64,000 nt of DNA from Clostridium sp. (GCF_026168755.1 NZ_JAPFDR010000006.1:50541-114540), one strand, 5' to 3'; counted from the first letter of the stretch, positions 36,613 through 45,934 are shown. Made by a program: numbers and translations. The notes: a model not told the origin generated them from the sequence alone.

Positions 36613-37245
36613 TTAAGAAATAATTTTATTAAATAAGTGTATATCTTTGTTAAAGACAATTAAGAAAATACGAGAAATCATATAACTATGCAATGCTACA
36701 CCTAAAAGAAGCATAAATAAAAATACTATTGGAAAATAAAAAGTTGCAAATAATACAGATGCTCCAAATAAGACAATAAGTACACTATAAGGAAGATTTT
36801 TTAGTGAAATAATGAAACAATACTTAAAAATATTTAATATAGAGCATTTAGTTTTTGTTAATATTATAAATATATATGGAATGACTAATAAAAAAATAAA
36901 TAAAGAAAAAAATATAAACGGTAATGCAAAATATGATAGTGATAAACCACACTTTAACCAAAAAACTAAGTTAACTCCTAAAATTATAGATAATGATAGA
37001 ATAATTAACCATATTATTGTTGACTTTTTGAAGTTTTCTTTAAATGATTTAAAGAAGGTCTTTATTAAATTTTCTTCTTCATTATCAATAAATTTTAAAT
37101 TAACAGAATATAAAGTTGTAGTTGTAGCACCTATTGTTATTATAGGAATACTACAAAATATCCATAAAATATTTAAAATAAACAAATCAGCAACCCTATT
37201 CATAAATTTAGAAAAACCACTATCTGAATTAAAGATATTTCCCAT
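36613..37245 (-). CDS. YesL-like DUF624 membrane protein
   Basis: With the start at 37245 (AGGAGGGG upstream; the earlier ATG seven codons before lacks such a site) the protein has 210 residues. About five hydrophobic segments are visible, and the family pattern FMNRVADLFILNILWIFCSIPIITIGATTTTLYSV at the N-terminus, split here as residues about 12-46, identifies DUF624/YesL. Relatives are often linked to sugar ABC transporters, but none is adjacent here. Function is unknown. Confidence 0.78.
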   Translation of the reverse strand: MGNIFNSDSGFSKFMNRVADLFILNILWIFCSIPIITIGATTTTLYSVNLKFIDNEEENLIKTFFKSFKENFKKSTIIWLIILSLSIILGVNLVFWLKCGLSLSYFALPFIFFSLFIFLLVIPYIFIILTKTKCSILNIFKYCFIISLKNLPYSVLIVLFGASVLFATFYFPIVFLFMLLLGVALHSYMISRIFLIVFNKDIHLFNKIIS

Positions 37246-37451
37246 AAAACCCCTCCTAATTTCCATATATATCTAATTTAATAATACAGTATGTAAATGA
37301 TTAAATCAATGATATTAAATAATGTACAAAGATAATTAATAGTTTTTTATAAAGAATTAGATAAATATTTATATTTCTATTAAAATGCATATTTATTATT
37401 TTTTATAAGAATACTAGTATTATTGATTAAATTTAACTAAGGAGGAGAGTT

Positions 37452-37856
37452 ATGAAGCACAAGAGAATATTATTATTAACTTTATTATTTTTATTAATAT
37501 GTAGTTGTAATGTTTTTGCAAGTAAGAGACCAGAACCTAATGCAATTTTTATGGGAGAGGTAGAAGAAGTTCAAAGAAATGAGAATGATAATACTTTAAA
37601 TATAAAAGTTAAAGGATATCTTAAGGGGTTTACAGTAAAAGATCAAGAGTTAATAGCAGTTGTAGACAATGAAACATTAATAATTCCAAATGAATGTCCA
37701 AAAGAAGGCGAAGAAATAGATATTAAAAAAGTTGATCCTAAAGAGTTTAAGGTAGAAAAGGGTGACGTGGTATTCTTTGTATTAAGTGAAGCTATGACAA
37801 AATCAAATCCACCCCAAGCTTCAGCTAAGGCTATTCAAGTGACATATAAAAAATAA
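37452..37856 (+). CDS. Small exported protein of unknown function
   Basis: The 134-residue protein has a clear signal peptide (KRILLLTLLFLLICSCNVFA). Either a lipobox-like ICSC or a signal peptidase I site after VFA is possible. The mature part (about 110 residues) is beta-rich with a pattern NTLNIKVKGYLKG and EGEEIDIKKVD, resembling an OB-like or uncharacterised secreted domain. GGAGG precedes the ATG. It stands alone between terminators. No family is recognised. Confidence 0.6.
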   Translation: MKHKRILLLTLLFLLICSCNVFASKRPEPNAIFMGEVEEVQRNENDNTLNIKVKGYLKGFTVKDQELIAVVDNETLIIPNECPKEGEEIDIKKVDPKEFKVEKGDVVFFVLSEAMTKSNPPQASAKAIQVTYKK

Positions 37857-37863
37857 AATTTAT

Positions 37864-37906
37864 TTACTACATCTTATATAAATATACTTTATATGAGATG
37901 TAGTAA
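37864..37906. other. Hairpin downstream of the exported-protein gene
   Basis: TTACTACATCT and AGATGTAGTAA, extended inward by ATATAAA/TTTATAT with a mismatch, form a long stem. The T-tail is weak. It probably ends the upstream transcript. The following 185 bp hold nothing else supportable before the next terminator. Confidence 0.5.
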
Positions 37907-38091
37907 TATGTAACATAATTAAGTATATTTACGTAATATATATTAAGATTTATTTTATCGATTGTACAAAAATATAAGAGTTTAGACCTTTATGATAGTT
38001 AAATTATAAACTTTAATTCAACAATAAATATTTAAGTTAAGTAATTGTAATATAATATTATCTTCTATATTAGAATAAAAAATTTTATAGA

Positions 38092-38131
38092 AAATCTCAT
38101 AGAAGTTTTATAACTATCTATGAGATTTTTT
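38092..38131 (-). terminator. Terminator after the glycosidase remnant
   Basis: AAATCTCATAG and CTATGAGATTT form an 11-bp stem flanked by T-runs on both strands, immediately after the minus-strand stop. Confidence 0.72.
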
Positions 38132-38132
38132 A

Positions 38133-38567
38133 TTATATATTATGTAAAATATTGTTTTGGATTAGTTTAACGAATGTATCTGGAGTTACAATTCTAATCT
38201 TGGTATTTTTATTTAATTTAGTTATGACATCATTAACATTATCCATTGTATTACTCCAAACATGAACATATACAAAGGTATAAGAGTTTGGATCTTTAAT
38301 ATTTGTATAGCCTAAATTAATTCTATCGTTAATATTAGAAATCAATTGATTTCCATCTTCTATACCAGCCCAAAGTAAATCACGGCAAGAAATGATAGGT
38401 TTATCATTAGACCAAATTATTTTTCCCTTATAGGCATTATTTATATCATAATTCAAGTAAAAAAGAGCATCTATATTAGAATTACAAGTATATTTATCCC
38501 ATAAATCTTTCTTATAAAAAGTTTCATCATCAAGAATTAACACAGAATGCTCATCAACATTTTTCAT
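38133..38567 (-). pseudogene. C-terminal fragment resembling the GxGYxYP glycoside hydrolase family
   Basis: This 144-codon frame has no convincing ribosome site and no signal peptide. It matches only the last part of large GxGYxYP-type proteins: DALFYLNYDINNAYKGKIIW, a segment with INLGYTNIKDPNSYTFVYVH, and VWSNTMDNVNDVITKL, then IVTPDTFVKLI. The upstream several hundred residues are missing, and immediately upstream on the same strand is a fragment of an unrelated phosphatase gene. I judge it a remnant. The family match is from memory of its C-terminal pattern and is moderate. Confidence 0.55.
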
Positions 38568-38592
38568 ATACTAATTAAGTCGTTTAGTATAA

Positions 38593-38815
38593 TCATAATA
38601 TAGCTTCTATAGATTCATCAATAGCTATGGAATTTTTTAAAGATGCAAGAGTACAAGCGTTATTTATTGAGTCTTCTTTTACACTACTGTATAAAACATA
38701 TCCATCAACTTCAGATTTAAATTTATATTTTTAAGAATGTCATACATTATCATAAAGGTTGTTGTTCTACCAATTCCAGCTTTACAATGAAAAGTGTATT
38801 TATGCATAACTTGGT
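38593..38815 (-). pseudogene. Fragment of a PTP-like (inositol polyphosphatase type) phosphatase, frameshifted
   Basis: On the minus strand one frame reads MHKYTFHCKAGIGRTTTFMI and MYDILKNINLN, containing the HCX5R phosphate loop (HCKAGIGR) and the TTTFMIMYD of PTP-like phytases. One base out of frame it continues as SEVDGYVLYSSVKEDSINN to a stop at 38593. The N-terminal domain is absent. The fragment lies between a terminator and the GxGYxYP-like remnant, so two broken genes are joined here. Confidence 0.68.
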
Positions 38816-38838
38816 TTGTGTAAATATAGGAAGTGAAT

Positions 38839-38873
38839 AAAAAACTTCAATTCATTGCAAATTGAAGTTTTTT
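38839..38873 (-). terminator. Terminator of the lipoprotein gene
   Basis: AAAAAACTTCAATT and AATTGAAGTTTTTT form a perfect 14-bp stem with a 7-base loop, five bases past the minus-strand stop. Confidence 0.82.
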
Positions 38874-38878
38874 ACTAT

Positions 38879-39448
38879 TTATTTTATTCCTAGTTTATTT
38901 TTAGCATCATCAACTAAATTTTTTAAATCTACTCTAGCATCATGTGCCCCTAATGTTAATGATCTTAAACCTTTTATTACTTCATCTTTAGATAAAGTTG
39001 CATAATCTTTTGTTTTTTCAGTAAAAGTTCCAGTATAATCATCAACTGCAATAATAGCTTTATCAATAGAAGTTATTACTTCTTGATTATATTTATCAAC
39101 TTCTGCATTTCCCTTTACAACATTATTTTCTAAGTCTTTCTTAAGAGCTTCTAAGTTTGTTTTTAACTGATCATAAGAACCATTATATTCAGTTATAAAT
39201 TCATCATATGTATTATCATATGTAAAGTCATCTACATAAATATCATATGTAGTATCAAGAGTATTATTGTTAAAGTAATGATTATATCTTTCAGTTAAGT
39301 AATCATAGTATTCTTGATTAGTAGGTGAATTTTTCTTAGTAGAATCATTAGTTGTACTATTATTAGTATTATTATTACCACATCCAACTAGTCCAAATAA
39401 TAATAAAGATAGTAGCAATAAAGATAATAATTTAATCCTTTTTTTCAT
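38879..39448 (-). CDS. Lipoprotein of unknown function
   Basis: With ATG at 39448 (AAGGAGATG upstream) the product has 189 residues: a lipoprotein signal with lipobox LVGC (Cys about 24), an Asn/Thr/Ser-rich linker, and a helical domain of about 150 residues. An earlier Met 21 codons upstream lacks a ribosome site. The helical pattern (YNHYFNNNTLDTTYDIYVDD, LKTNLEALKKDLENN, KAIIAVDDYTGTFTEKT) suggests a helix bundle but no family I recognise. It probably sits on the outer face of the membrane. The region upstream to 39701 is a featureless AT-rich stretch. Confidence 0.7.
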   Translation of the reverse strand: MKKRIKLLSLLLLSLLLFGLVGCGNNNTNNSTTNDSTKKNSPTNQEYYDYLTERYNHYFNNNTLDTTYDIYVDDFTYDNTYDEFITEYNGSYDQLKTNLEALKKDLENNVVKGNAEVDKYNQEVITSIDKAIIAVDDYTGTFTEKTKDYATLSKDEVIKGLRSLTLGAHDARVDLKNLVDDAKNKLGIK

Positions 39449-39701
39449 ATAAAACATCTCCTTAAATTTTTTTATATTTATAGTTTGCTTAAGATATCTA
39501 TTTATATTCATTTAAAATTTTAATAAATATTTAATCATATATTAAAAAGGAGATATTATATATAGTTTAACACTATGATGTAATATATTCTTTTAATGTT
39601 AATAAATAATTAATAATGTAAGTTTATATAATATATATTTATATAAATCACATAAAGAAAACGATTATAAATTTATATGTTAATAAAAAGTTAAAAAAAT
39701 A

Positions 39702-39730
39702 TTGACAAAAAGTAAATACATGTATATTAT
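39702..39730 (+). promoter_or_regulatory. Promoter of the lysine-riboswitch operon
   Basis: TTGACA (39702-39707) and TATTAT (39725-39730) are 17 bp apart. Transcription would begin near 39737, about 30 nt before the aptamer. Confidence 0.8.
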
Positions 39731-39766
39731 GGAAACATAAAATTGAATATACACCTCATTTTATTA

Positions 39767-40057
39767 TGAGGTAGAGGCGCAGAATCTAACAGTTTTTAGT
39801 GGAGCTAGAGAGTGTGATGAATCTAGAAAGAAGGAGATTTTGCCGAAGCTTGTAATATATCTCGATATTACTTGCTGGGTCTGCAGTTAAGAGCTGCAGG
39901 ACTGTCTTAATAAGTTTTCCCAGACTTATTAAGTTGTGCTATCTCAAAGGAGAAAGATGGGGAACTAGTATGAAATCTGGACTAAACCATGGAAGATTAG
40001 TTTTTTATATTCATATAATTTTTAAGATAGCACCAGCCCAATTGGGTTGGTTTTTTT
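39767..40057 (+). promoter_or_regulatory. Lysine riboswitch (L box)
   Basis: Conserved L-box segments are present in order: TGAGGTAGAGGCGC at the 5' side of P1, GGAGATTTTGCCGAAGC, TGCTGGGTCTGCAG, GGACTGTC and GTGCTATCTCA closing P1. P1 pairs TGAGGTAG (39767-39774) with CTATCTCA (39939-39946), giving a 180-nt aptamer. GTGCTATCT (39936-39944) can instead pair with AGATAGCAC (40025-40033), which runs into the 5' side of the terminator. Lysine binding would hold P1, free the terminator and switch off the downstream ABC transporter genes. The aptamer identity is near certain; the exact switch pairing is inferred. Confidence 0.93.
40032..40057 (+). terminator. Riboswitch expression-platform terminator
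   Basis: CCAGCCCA and TGGGTTGG form a compact stem followed by seven T residues, 25 bp before the transporter's first gene. Confidence 0.88.
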
Positions 40058-40082
40058 ATTATAATAAAGGAGAGAATAAAAT

Positions 40083-40901
40083 ATGAAAAAAAGATTATCA
40101 GCATTAATTTTAGCTGTAGCAACAGCGGCAATAACATTAACAGGATGTGGAACAAAAACTTCATCAGAAAATGTATTTAGAGTAGCGATGGAAGCAGGAT
40201 ATGCTCCGTTTAACTGGACTCAATTAGATGATTCAAATGGTGCAGTAAAAATAGAAGGATCTTCAGAATATGCAGGAGGATACGATGTGGAAATTGCAAA
40301 AAAAATAGCAGATTCATTAGGGAAAGAGTTAGTTATAGTTAAAACTGAATGGGATGGATTAGTACCATCACTAATATCAGGAAAAGTAGATGCTATTATT
40401 GCAGGTATGTCACCAACAGAAGAACGTAAGGAGACAATAGATTTTTCAGATAATTACTATGAATCAGATTTAGTTATGCTAGTAAAGAAGGGTGGAGCAT
40501 ATGAAAATGCAAAAACATTAGAAGATTTTTCAGGAGCTAAAATAACAGCTCAGCTAAATACTTTCCACTATTCAGTAATAGATCAAATACCATCAGTAAA
40601 TAAGCAACTTGCTATGGATAACTTTTCAGCTATGAGAGTAGCTTTAGAAAGTGGTGTTATAGATGGTTATGTAACTGAGAGACCAGAAGCTTTAAGTGCT
40701 GAAATGGCAAATGAAAACTTTAAAATGGTAGAGTTTACAGATGGTTTTGTTACATCAGAGGAAGATACTACTATAGCAGTTGGTTTACCAAAAGGAAGCC
40801 AGTTAAAAGAGCAAATAAATGAAGTTTTAAGTGGAATATCTAAAGAAGAAAGATTAGAGATAATGGATACTGCTATTAAAAATCAACCTGCAGCTCAATA
40901 A
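40083..40901 (+). CDS. Amino acid ABC transporter substrate-binding lipoprotein (probably lysine)
   Basis: The 272-residue protein has a lipoprotein signal (lipobox LTGC, Cys about 22) and a family 3 solute-binding domain. Typical pieces are FRVAMEAGYAPFNWTQ, YAGGYDVEIAKKIADSLGKE, WDGLVPSLISGKVDAIIAGM and SPTEERKETIDFSDNYY. It binds a polar amino acid outside the membrane and hands it to the permease encoded next. The lysine riboswitch immediately upstream makes lysine, or a closely related basic amino acid, the likely substrate. Confidence 0.9.
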   Translation: MKKRLSALILAVATAAITLTGCGTKTSSENVFRVAMEAGYAPFNWTQLDDSNGAVKIEGSSEYAGGYDVEIAKKIADSLGKELVIVKTEWDGLVPSLISGKVDAIIAGMSPTEERKETIDFSDNYYESDLVMLVKKGGAYENAKTLEDFSGAKITAQLNTFHYSVIDQIPSVNKQLAMDNFSAMRVALESGVIDGYVTERPEALSAEMANENFKMVEFTDGFVTSEEDTTIAVGLPKGSQLKEQINEVLSGISKEERLEIMDTAIKNQPAAQ

Positions 40902-40949
40902 GTGGGATAGAGTAATATATAATTTTTAATATTTTAAGGAGAGTTTGTC

Positions 40950-41726
40950 ATGAGTCTAGAATGGATAATTAAGATATTACAAAACAACTGGCCAATGTTT
41001 TTAAGAGGAGCCGGAATGACACTATTAATTTCTATAATAGGAACATTAATAGGAACACTAATAGGACTTATAGTTGGAGTTATAAGAACAATACCAGTTC
41101 CAGAAAAAGGAGCTAAAAAAGGTTTATTAAAAACAATTAATATAATTTTATCAGCTTATATAGAATTTTTCCGTGGTACTCCTATGATAGTACAAGCTAT
41201 GGTTATTTATTATGGATCAGCAGCGGCTTTTGGAATAGATATAGATAGAATTGCTGCAGGATTATTTATAGTATCAATAAATACAGGAGCATATATGTCT
41301 GAAATAGTAAGAGGGGGAATTGTTTCAGTAGATAAGGGACAATTTGAAGCTGCACAAGCAATAGGAATGAATCATTTTCAAACTATGACTAATGTAGTGT
41401 TACCACAAGTTATTAGAAATATTTTACCTGCAACTGGAAATGAGTTTGTAATTAATATAAAGGATACATCTGTTTTAAATGTAATATCAGTATCAGAGTT
41501 ATTCTTCCAAACTAAGACTATATCAGGAAATAACTTTAGATATTTTGAAACATTCTTTATAACATGTATAATTTATTTCATTATGACATTTACAGTTACA
41601 AGAATATTAAGAGCAATAGAGAAAAAGTTAGATGGACCTGAAAACTATATTATTGCAGGGAATCAAATGCAAGTTGAAACACCAGAAGATATGGCTAAAA
41701 AAGTTCATGGTAGTGTGGTAGCTTAA
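40950..41726 (+). CDS. Amino acid ABC transporter permease
   Basis: The 258-residue membrane protein of the HisM/GlnP type has about five membrane segments and the conserved permease loop EAAQAIGMNHFQTMTNVVLP (about 131-150), which docks to the ATPase. The N-terminal LRGAGMTLLISIIGTLIGTL is also typical. It lies 48 bp after the binding-protein gene and 13 bp before the ATPase gene in one riboswitch-controlled operon. As usual in this family, one permease type probably forms a homodimer. Confidence 0.93.
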   Translation: MSLEWIIKILQNNWPMFLRGAGMTLLISIIGTLIGTLIGLIVGVIRTIPVPEKGAKKGLLKTINIILSAYIEFFRGTPMIVQAMVIYYGSAAAFGIDIDRIAAGLFIVSINTGAYMSEIVRGGIVSVDKGQFEAAQAIGMNHFQTMTNVVLPQVIRNILPATGNEFVINIKDTSVLNVISVSELFFQTKTISGNNFRYFETFFITCIIYFIMTFTVTRILRAIEKKLDGPENYIIAGNQMQVETPEDMAKKVHGSVVA

Positions 41727-41739
41727 GGAGGGGTAAAAG

Positions 41740-42474
41740 ATGGAAAGAGTAATTGAAGTTAAGCATTTAAGTAAATCCTTTGGAGACCATAAGGTTTTAA
41801 AAGATATAGATTTTTCAGTAAATAAAGGAGAAGTTGTTTGTCTTATAGGTTCATCTGGATCAGGAAAATCAACACTATTAAGATGTATAAATCTTTTAGA
41901 AAAACCAACAGGTGGAGAAATTATATACAATAAAGAAAATATATTAGATGATAAGCACGACATATATAAATATAGAACTAAGTTAGGAATGGTATTTCAA
42001 CAGTTTAATTTATTTAATAACCATAATGTTTTAAATAATTGTATAGTTGGACAAATGAAGGTTTTAGGAAGAAGTAAAGAAGAAGCAGAAAAAGTTGCTA
42101 TGAAATATTTAAAAATTGTTGGAATGAGTAATTACATAAATGCTAAGCCAAAGCAATTATCAGGAGGGCAAAAGCAAAGAGTAGCAATAGCAAGAGCTTT
42201 ATCTATGGAGCCTGATGTTATATTATTTGATGAGCCAACATCTGCATTAGATCCAGAAATGGTAGGAGAAGTTCTTAAAATAATGAAGGAACTTGCAGAA
42301 AGTGGACTTACTATGTTAGTTGTAACTCATGAAATGGAGTTTGCAAGAGAAGTTTCTGATAGAGTTGTATTTATGAATAATGGAGTAATTGAAGAAGAAG
42401 GAACTCCAGATGAAATTTTCAATAATCCTAAAAAGGAAAGAACAAGAGAATTTTTAAAACGTACGTTAAAATAA
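41740..42474 (+). CDS. Amino acid ABC transporter ATP-binding protein
   Basis: The 244-residue ATPase of the GlnQ/HisP type has Walker [10 protein letters not shown] (about 34-42), the Q-loop MVFQQFNLF, the signature LSGGQKQR, Walker [14 protein letters not shown] and the switch His in VVTHEME. GGAGG precedes the ATG. It energises import by the two preceding gene products. No terminator is evident directly after it; a separate promoter (TATAAT at 42543-42548) appears to serve the next gene. Confidence 0.95.
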   Translation: MERVIEVKHLSKSFGDHKVLKDIDFSVNKGEVVCLIGSSGSGKSTLLRCINLLEKPTGGEIIYNKENILDDKHDIYKYRTKLGMVFQQFNLFNNHNVLNNCIVGQMKVLGRSKEEAEKVAMKYLKIVGMSNYINAKPKQLSGGQKQRVAIARALSMEPDVILFDEPTSALDPEMVGEVLKIMKELAESGLTMLVVTHEMEFAREVSDRVVFMNNGVIEEEGTPDEIFNNPKKERTREFLKRTLK

Positions 42475-42590
42475 TAGACATAATTATTATATATGATAGT
42501 ATCTTTTAGTTATGAATGTTTATAATAAATTTAGAAATATGCTATAATATGAATACACGTATAATTGAGAGAGTTTATTTTGGAGGATAT

Positions 42591-42857
42591 ATGGAGAATT
42601 TATTAACAACAATTGAGAGAGAAAATCATATTAGAGAAATATTTTTAAGTATGTTTAAAGAAGAGGGGATTTCTCAACAGGAATTAGAAAAAGCAATTTG
42701 TGAGTCTTATTGTGAAGAGGGTTTTCAATGTGAATCGATAAAAGATATTCCTATAAATGAAATGAAGGAAGCGATAATTGAATGTTGTGAATCAGCAGGA
42801 TTGGCATTTCAAACCTTTGATGATATTTTAGAATATTTTTATAAAAATAATAATTAG
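42591..42857 (+). CDS. Small hypothetical protein
   Basis: ATG at 42591 with GGAGG 6 nt before it gives 88 residues; a longer frame starting 25 codons upstream would cover the promoter and is rejected. The protein is acidic and helical with five cysteines (ICESYCEEGFQC, IECCESAG). There is no signal peptide or known domain. It is monocistronic, with its own TATAAT element and a terminator directly after the stop. Confidence 0.65.
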   Translation: MENLLTTIERENHIREIFLSMFKEEGISQQELEKAICESYCEEGFQCESIKDIPINEMKEAIIECCESAGLAFQTFDDILEYFYKNNN

Positions 42858-42862
42858 AGATA

Positions 42863-42902
42863 AATAGCTATTACTTATAGATTTAAGTAGTAGCTATTTT
42901 TA
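42863..42902 (+). terminator. Terminator after the small protein gene
   Basis: AAATAGCTA and TAGCTATTT close a stem (inner ACTT/AAGT) followed by TTTTT. Confidence 0.75.
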
Positions 42903-43021
42903 ATATATTAAAGAAAGAGAAATCCATAAAATAAAGATTGTAATTAAGTAAAAATACGATATTATATAACTATAAATCTAACTAAAGAGAAAATATAAAA
43001 AAGAGGGAGTTGTTTGCAAGT

Positions 43022-44314
43022 ATGATTAAAAATAAAAAGACAAAAATAACATTTCATAGTGGTGTTTTAACAATTGGAGGAACAATAATAGAGATTGCTT
43101 ACGAAGATAGTCACATTTTTTTTGATTTTGGTAGTGAGTATAATCCATCTGCTAAAGTGCAACCAGAAGATTTACAAGGATTATTAGATGAAAATTTAGT
43201 ACCATATTTAAATAATATATTTGATCCTAAAATACCTTTAATAGGCTATGAGTCAAAAGAAAATACATTTAAAAATACAGCTGTATTCTTATCTCATATT
43301 CATTTAGATCATTCTAAAATAGTTAATTACTTAAATCCTGAAATACCTCTGTATACTTTAGAAGGTACAAAATCATTACTAAATACCTTGAATATCAACA
43401 ATGATTTTATTTTTCCTTTATATGAAAAACAAGACTTTAATACAAGGGAAGTAATTGGAGTTAAAGAAAATGAAGTTGTTACTGTTGGAAAAATAAAAGT
43501 AAAAGTTATGCCAGTTGACCATGATGCTTATGGAGCTAGTGGATTAGTAATAGAAACGCCAGATTTAACTATAGCATATACTGGAGATATAAGACTTCAT
43601 GGATATAGAGAAAATGATACATTAAACTTCTGTAAAGAAAGTGAAAATTGTGATGTATTATTAATAGAAGGAGTAAGTGTTTCATTCCAAGAGTTTGGAG
43701 ATCCTATAAGAGAGACAGAGGCGATAAATGAACCAGAGCTTATAGAAAAAATAAATGACATAGTTAATAGTAATCCTAATAAGCAAATAACTTTTAATTA
43801 TTATATATCAAATGTAGAAAGAATCTTAAATATAATTAAGAGCAATCCAAGAACTGTTGTATTAGATGCATATTATTCATATGTGGTAAAAGCGGCAGCT
43901 GGAATTGAAACTCATTATTATCAATTAGATGATAAAGAATATGGATTAGATGAAAAATTAAAAGTTGATTTTGAAGAGTTATTAAATGATGAAAGTAAGT
44001 ATTTCTGGCAACTAGATAAGCTTGCTTTAAAACATATAGATAAACTTAAGGAAAATGGAGTTTATATTCATACTGATGCTCAACCATTAGGGGACTTTGA
44101 TCCAGCATATGAACCGTTTATAAAACAATTTAGTGATCATAATATAAAATTTGTATTATTGAGATGTAGTGGTCATGCTCGTCCTTATGATTTAATAAAA
44201 ATAATTAACTTAATTAAACCAAAGCTGTTAATTCCAATTCATTCGTATCGTCCTGAAAAGCTTTATAATGAAAATGGAGATGTTTTATTACCTAAAAAAG
44301 GTCAAACAATATAA
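43022..44314 (+). CDS. Metallo-beta-lactamase-fold hydrolase, beta-CASP/RNase J-like
   Basis: The 430-residue protein has the metal-binding HxHxDH motif in FLSHIHLDHSK (about 88-98), further ligands in PVDHDAYGASG and YTGDIRLHG, and a C-terminal block RCSGHARPYDLIKIINLIKP with IPIHSYRPE. That block resembles the beta-CASP/RMMBL end of RNase J-type nucleases. The region between about 200 and 350 would be the beta-CASP insertion. GAGGGAG lies 12 nt before ATG at 43022, somewhat far; a TTG four codons earlier overlaps that site. A nucleic-acid hydrolase is likely, but substrate and partners are unknown. Confidence 0.72.
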   Translation: MIKNKKTKITFHSGVLTIGGTIIEIAYEDSHIFFDFGSEYNPSAKVQPEDLQGLLDENLVPYLNNIFDPKIPLIGYESKENTFKNTAVFLSHIHLDHSKIVNYLNPEIPLYTLEGTKSLLNTLNINNDFIFPLYEKQDFNTREVIGVKENEVVTVGKIKVKVMPVDHDAYGASGLVIETPDLTIAYTGDIRLHGYRENDTLNFCKESENCDVLLIEGVSVSFQEFGDPIRETEAINEPELIEKINDIVNSNPNKQITFNYYISNVERILNIIKSNPRTVVLDAYYSYVVKAAAGIETHYYQLDDKEYGLDEKLKVDFEELLNDESKYFWQLDKLALKHIDKLKENGVYIHTDAQPLGDFDPAYEPFIKQFSDHNIKFVLLRCSGHARPYDLIKIINLIKPKLLIPIHSYRPEKLYNENGDVLLPKKGQTI

Positions 44315-44351
44315 TATATTTAAACCAAAGAAAGTGTAGAGTATTAGGCAC

Positions 44352-44379
44352 ATTAAGTTTATCAAAACCTAAACTTAAT
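44352..44379 (+). other. Hairpin between the beta-CASP and nucleotidase genes
   Basis: ATTAAGTTTA and TAAACTTAAT form a perfect 10-bp stem with an 8-base loop, without a T-run. It may be a weak terminator or processing site. Confidence 0.45.
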
Positions 44380-44415
44380 ATTGTCTACTTATTTAAATGG
44401 GAAGGAAGATAAGAT

Positions 44416-45927
44416 ATGAAGTTAGTGATATATCAAACAAGTGATTTGCATGGATATGTTTATCCAACTAATTATGTAAAAGAGCAGTCACTAGGAATAC
44501 TTAAAATAGGAAGTTACATATTAAATGATGAAAAAAATTATGATGCATCTTTAAAAGTTGATTGTGGAGATTTAATACAAGGTTCTGCTTTAGCACATTA
44601 TTTATCAAAGGAAAAGTTGGATAAAAACCCCATATTAGAAGGATTGGAATTTATAGGCTATGATGCTTACGTTATAGGAAATCATGAATTTAACTATGGA
44701 TTAGAGTACTTAAATAATTCATATAAACTTGTTGAGGATAAAATAATTAATACGAATATTGATGGATTAAATTTAAATACAAAACCATATAAAATATTTA
44801 ATTTTAATGGATTTAAGGTTGCATGCATTGGATTCACGACATCTTTTATTCCTAATTGGGAGCATGAAAAAAATATAAAAGGGTTAAAATTCTTAGATCC
44901 AGTTGAGATGTATGGACGATATGAAAAAGAATTAAAAGAAGAAGCTGATTATATTATAGTATGTTATCATGGTGGGTTTGAAAAAAGTTTAGATGGCAAT
45001 AATACACCAACAGAAAAACTTACTAAAGAAAACCAAGCAAGTGAACTATTAGAAAAATATGATTCAATTAATATGGTTTTAAGTGGACATCAACATAGAT
45101 CATTTATTACTAAAATAAATGGAGTAGTTTGTGCACAACCTCTTCATAATGGACAAAAGTTTAGTAAAATCATATTAGATACAGAAACTAAAGAAGTAAA
45201 TTATGAGTTAGTAGATGTTTCATTATTAAATGATGAGATTAATAAGAAATTAGAAAAAATATTTAATAGTGTTGAATTAAACTTAAAAGATTACTTAGAT
45301 AAAGAAATTGGTGAATTTGATAAAGATATACTTATGGATGATATTTTTGAAGCAAGATTAAAAGGACATCCGTTTATTAATTTTTTACATCAAGTGCAAT
45401 TAGAAGCTTCTGAGGCAGAGTTTTCAGTTTTATCATTATTTGATAGTGCAATTGGATTTAAGAAAAATGTATCTATTAGGGATGTATTAATAAATTATCC
45501 TTATCCTAATACTTTAATGGTTTTAAAAGTTAGGGGCGATAAATTAAAAGAAGCTATTGAAAAGGCTGCTACATATTTTGTAATTGATGATGGAAAAGTA
45601 AAAATTAGTGATGGGTTCTTAGTTCCAAAAGTTCAAAATTATAATTATGATACTTTTGGAGGTCTTGATTATGAAATTGACTTATCAAGAAATTTTGGAG
45701 ATAGAGTAGTTTCTATGAAAAAGGATGGTAGGAGTATTGATTTAGATAAGTATTATAATGTTGTTATGAATAATTATCGTGCTACTAATACTTCAATTTA
45801 TCCATCTTATGAAGGTGCTGAAGTTGTTCGTGAAATTAATGTTGATATAAGTGAGCTTATAATTAACTATTTTTTAAAACATAACAATATAAAAATTGTT
45901 GAAAAAAGTAATTATATAATTAAATAA
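44416..45927 (+). CDS. 5'-nucleotidase/2',3'-cyclic phosphodiesterase-like metallophosphoesterase
   Basis: The 503-residue protein has an N-terminal calcineurin-like phosphoesterase domain with SDLHG (9-13), CGDLIQGS, IGNHEFNYG, CYHGG and SGHQHR metal-ligand motifs. The C-terminal 5'-nucleotidase domain (about 290-500) contains FSVLSLFDSAIG and the substrate-binding NYPYPNTL. Unlike most family members it has no signal peptide, so it should act in the cytoplasm on nucleotides or cyclic nucleotides. A nucleoside ABC transporter operon lies nearby, which makes a nucleotide salvage role plausible. Confidence 0.85.
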   Translation: MKLVIYQTSDLHGYVYPTNYVKEQSLGILKIGSYILNDEKNYDASLKVDCGDLIQGSALAHYLSKEKLDKNPILEGLEFIGYDAYVIGNHEFNYGLEYLNNSYKLVEDKIINTNIDGLNLNTKPYKIFNFNGFKVACIGFTTSFIPNWEHEKNIKGLKFLDPVEMYGRYEKELKEEADYIIVCYHGGFEKSLDGNNTPTEKLTKENQASELLEKYDSINMVLSGHQHRSFITKINGVVCAQPLHNGQKFSKIILDTETKEVNYELVDVSLLNDEINKKLEKIFNSVELNLKDYLDKEIGEFDKDILMDDIFEARLKGHPFINFLHQVQLEASEAEFSVLSLFDSAIGFKKNVSIRDVLINYPYPNTLMVLKVRGDKLKEAIEKAATYFVIDDGKVKISDGFLVPKVQNYNYDTFGGLDYEIDLSRNFGDRVVSMKKDGRSIDLDKYYNVVMNNYRATNTSIYPSYEGAEVVREINVDISELIINYFLKHNNIKIVEKSNYIIK

Positions 45928-45934
45928 TAAATTT

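Noticed and set aside
36812..37276. Plus-strand open frame of 154 codons
   Set aside because: It is antisense to the DUF624 membrane protein gene; its Lys/Asn-rich translation has no family features.
39961..40016. Second terminator-like hairpin (ACTAA/TTAGT followed by T6) in the lysine riboswitch leader
   Set aside because: The stem is only five A-T-rich pairs; the GC-containing stem at 40032-40057 with T7 is clearly the terminator.
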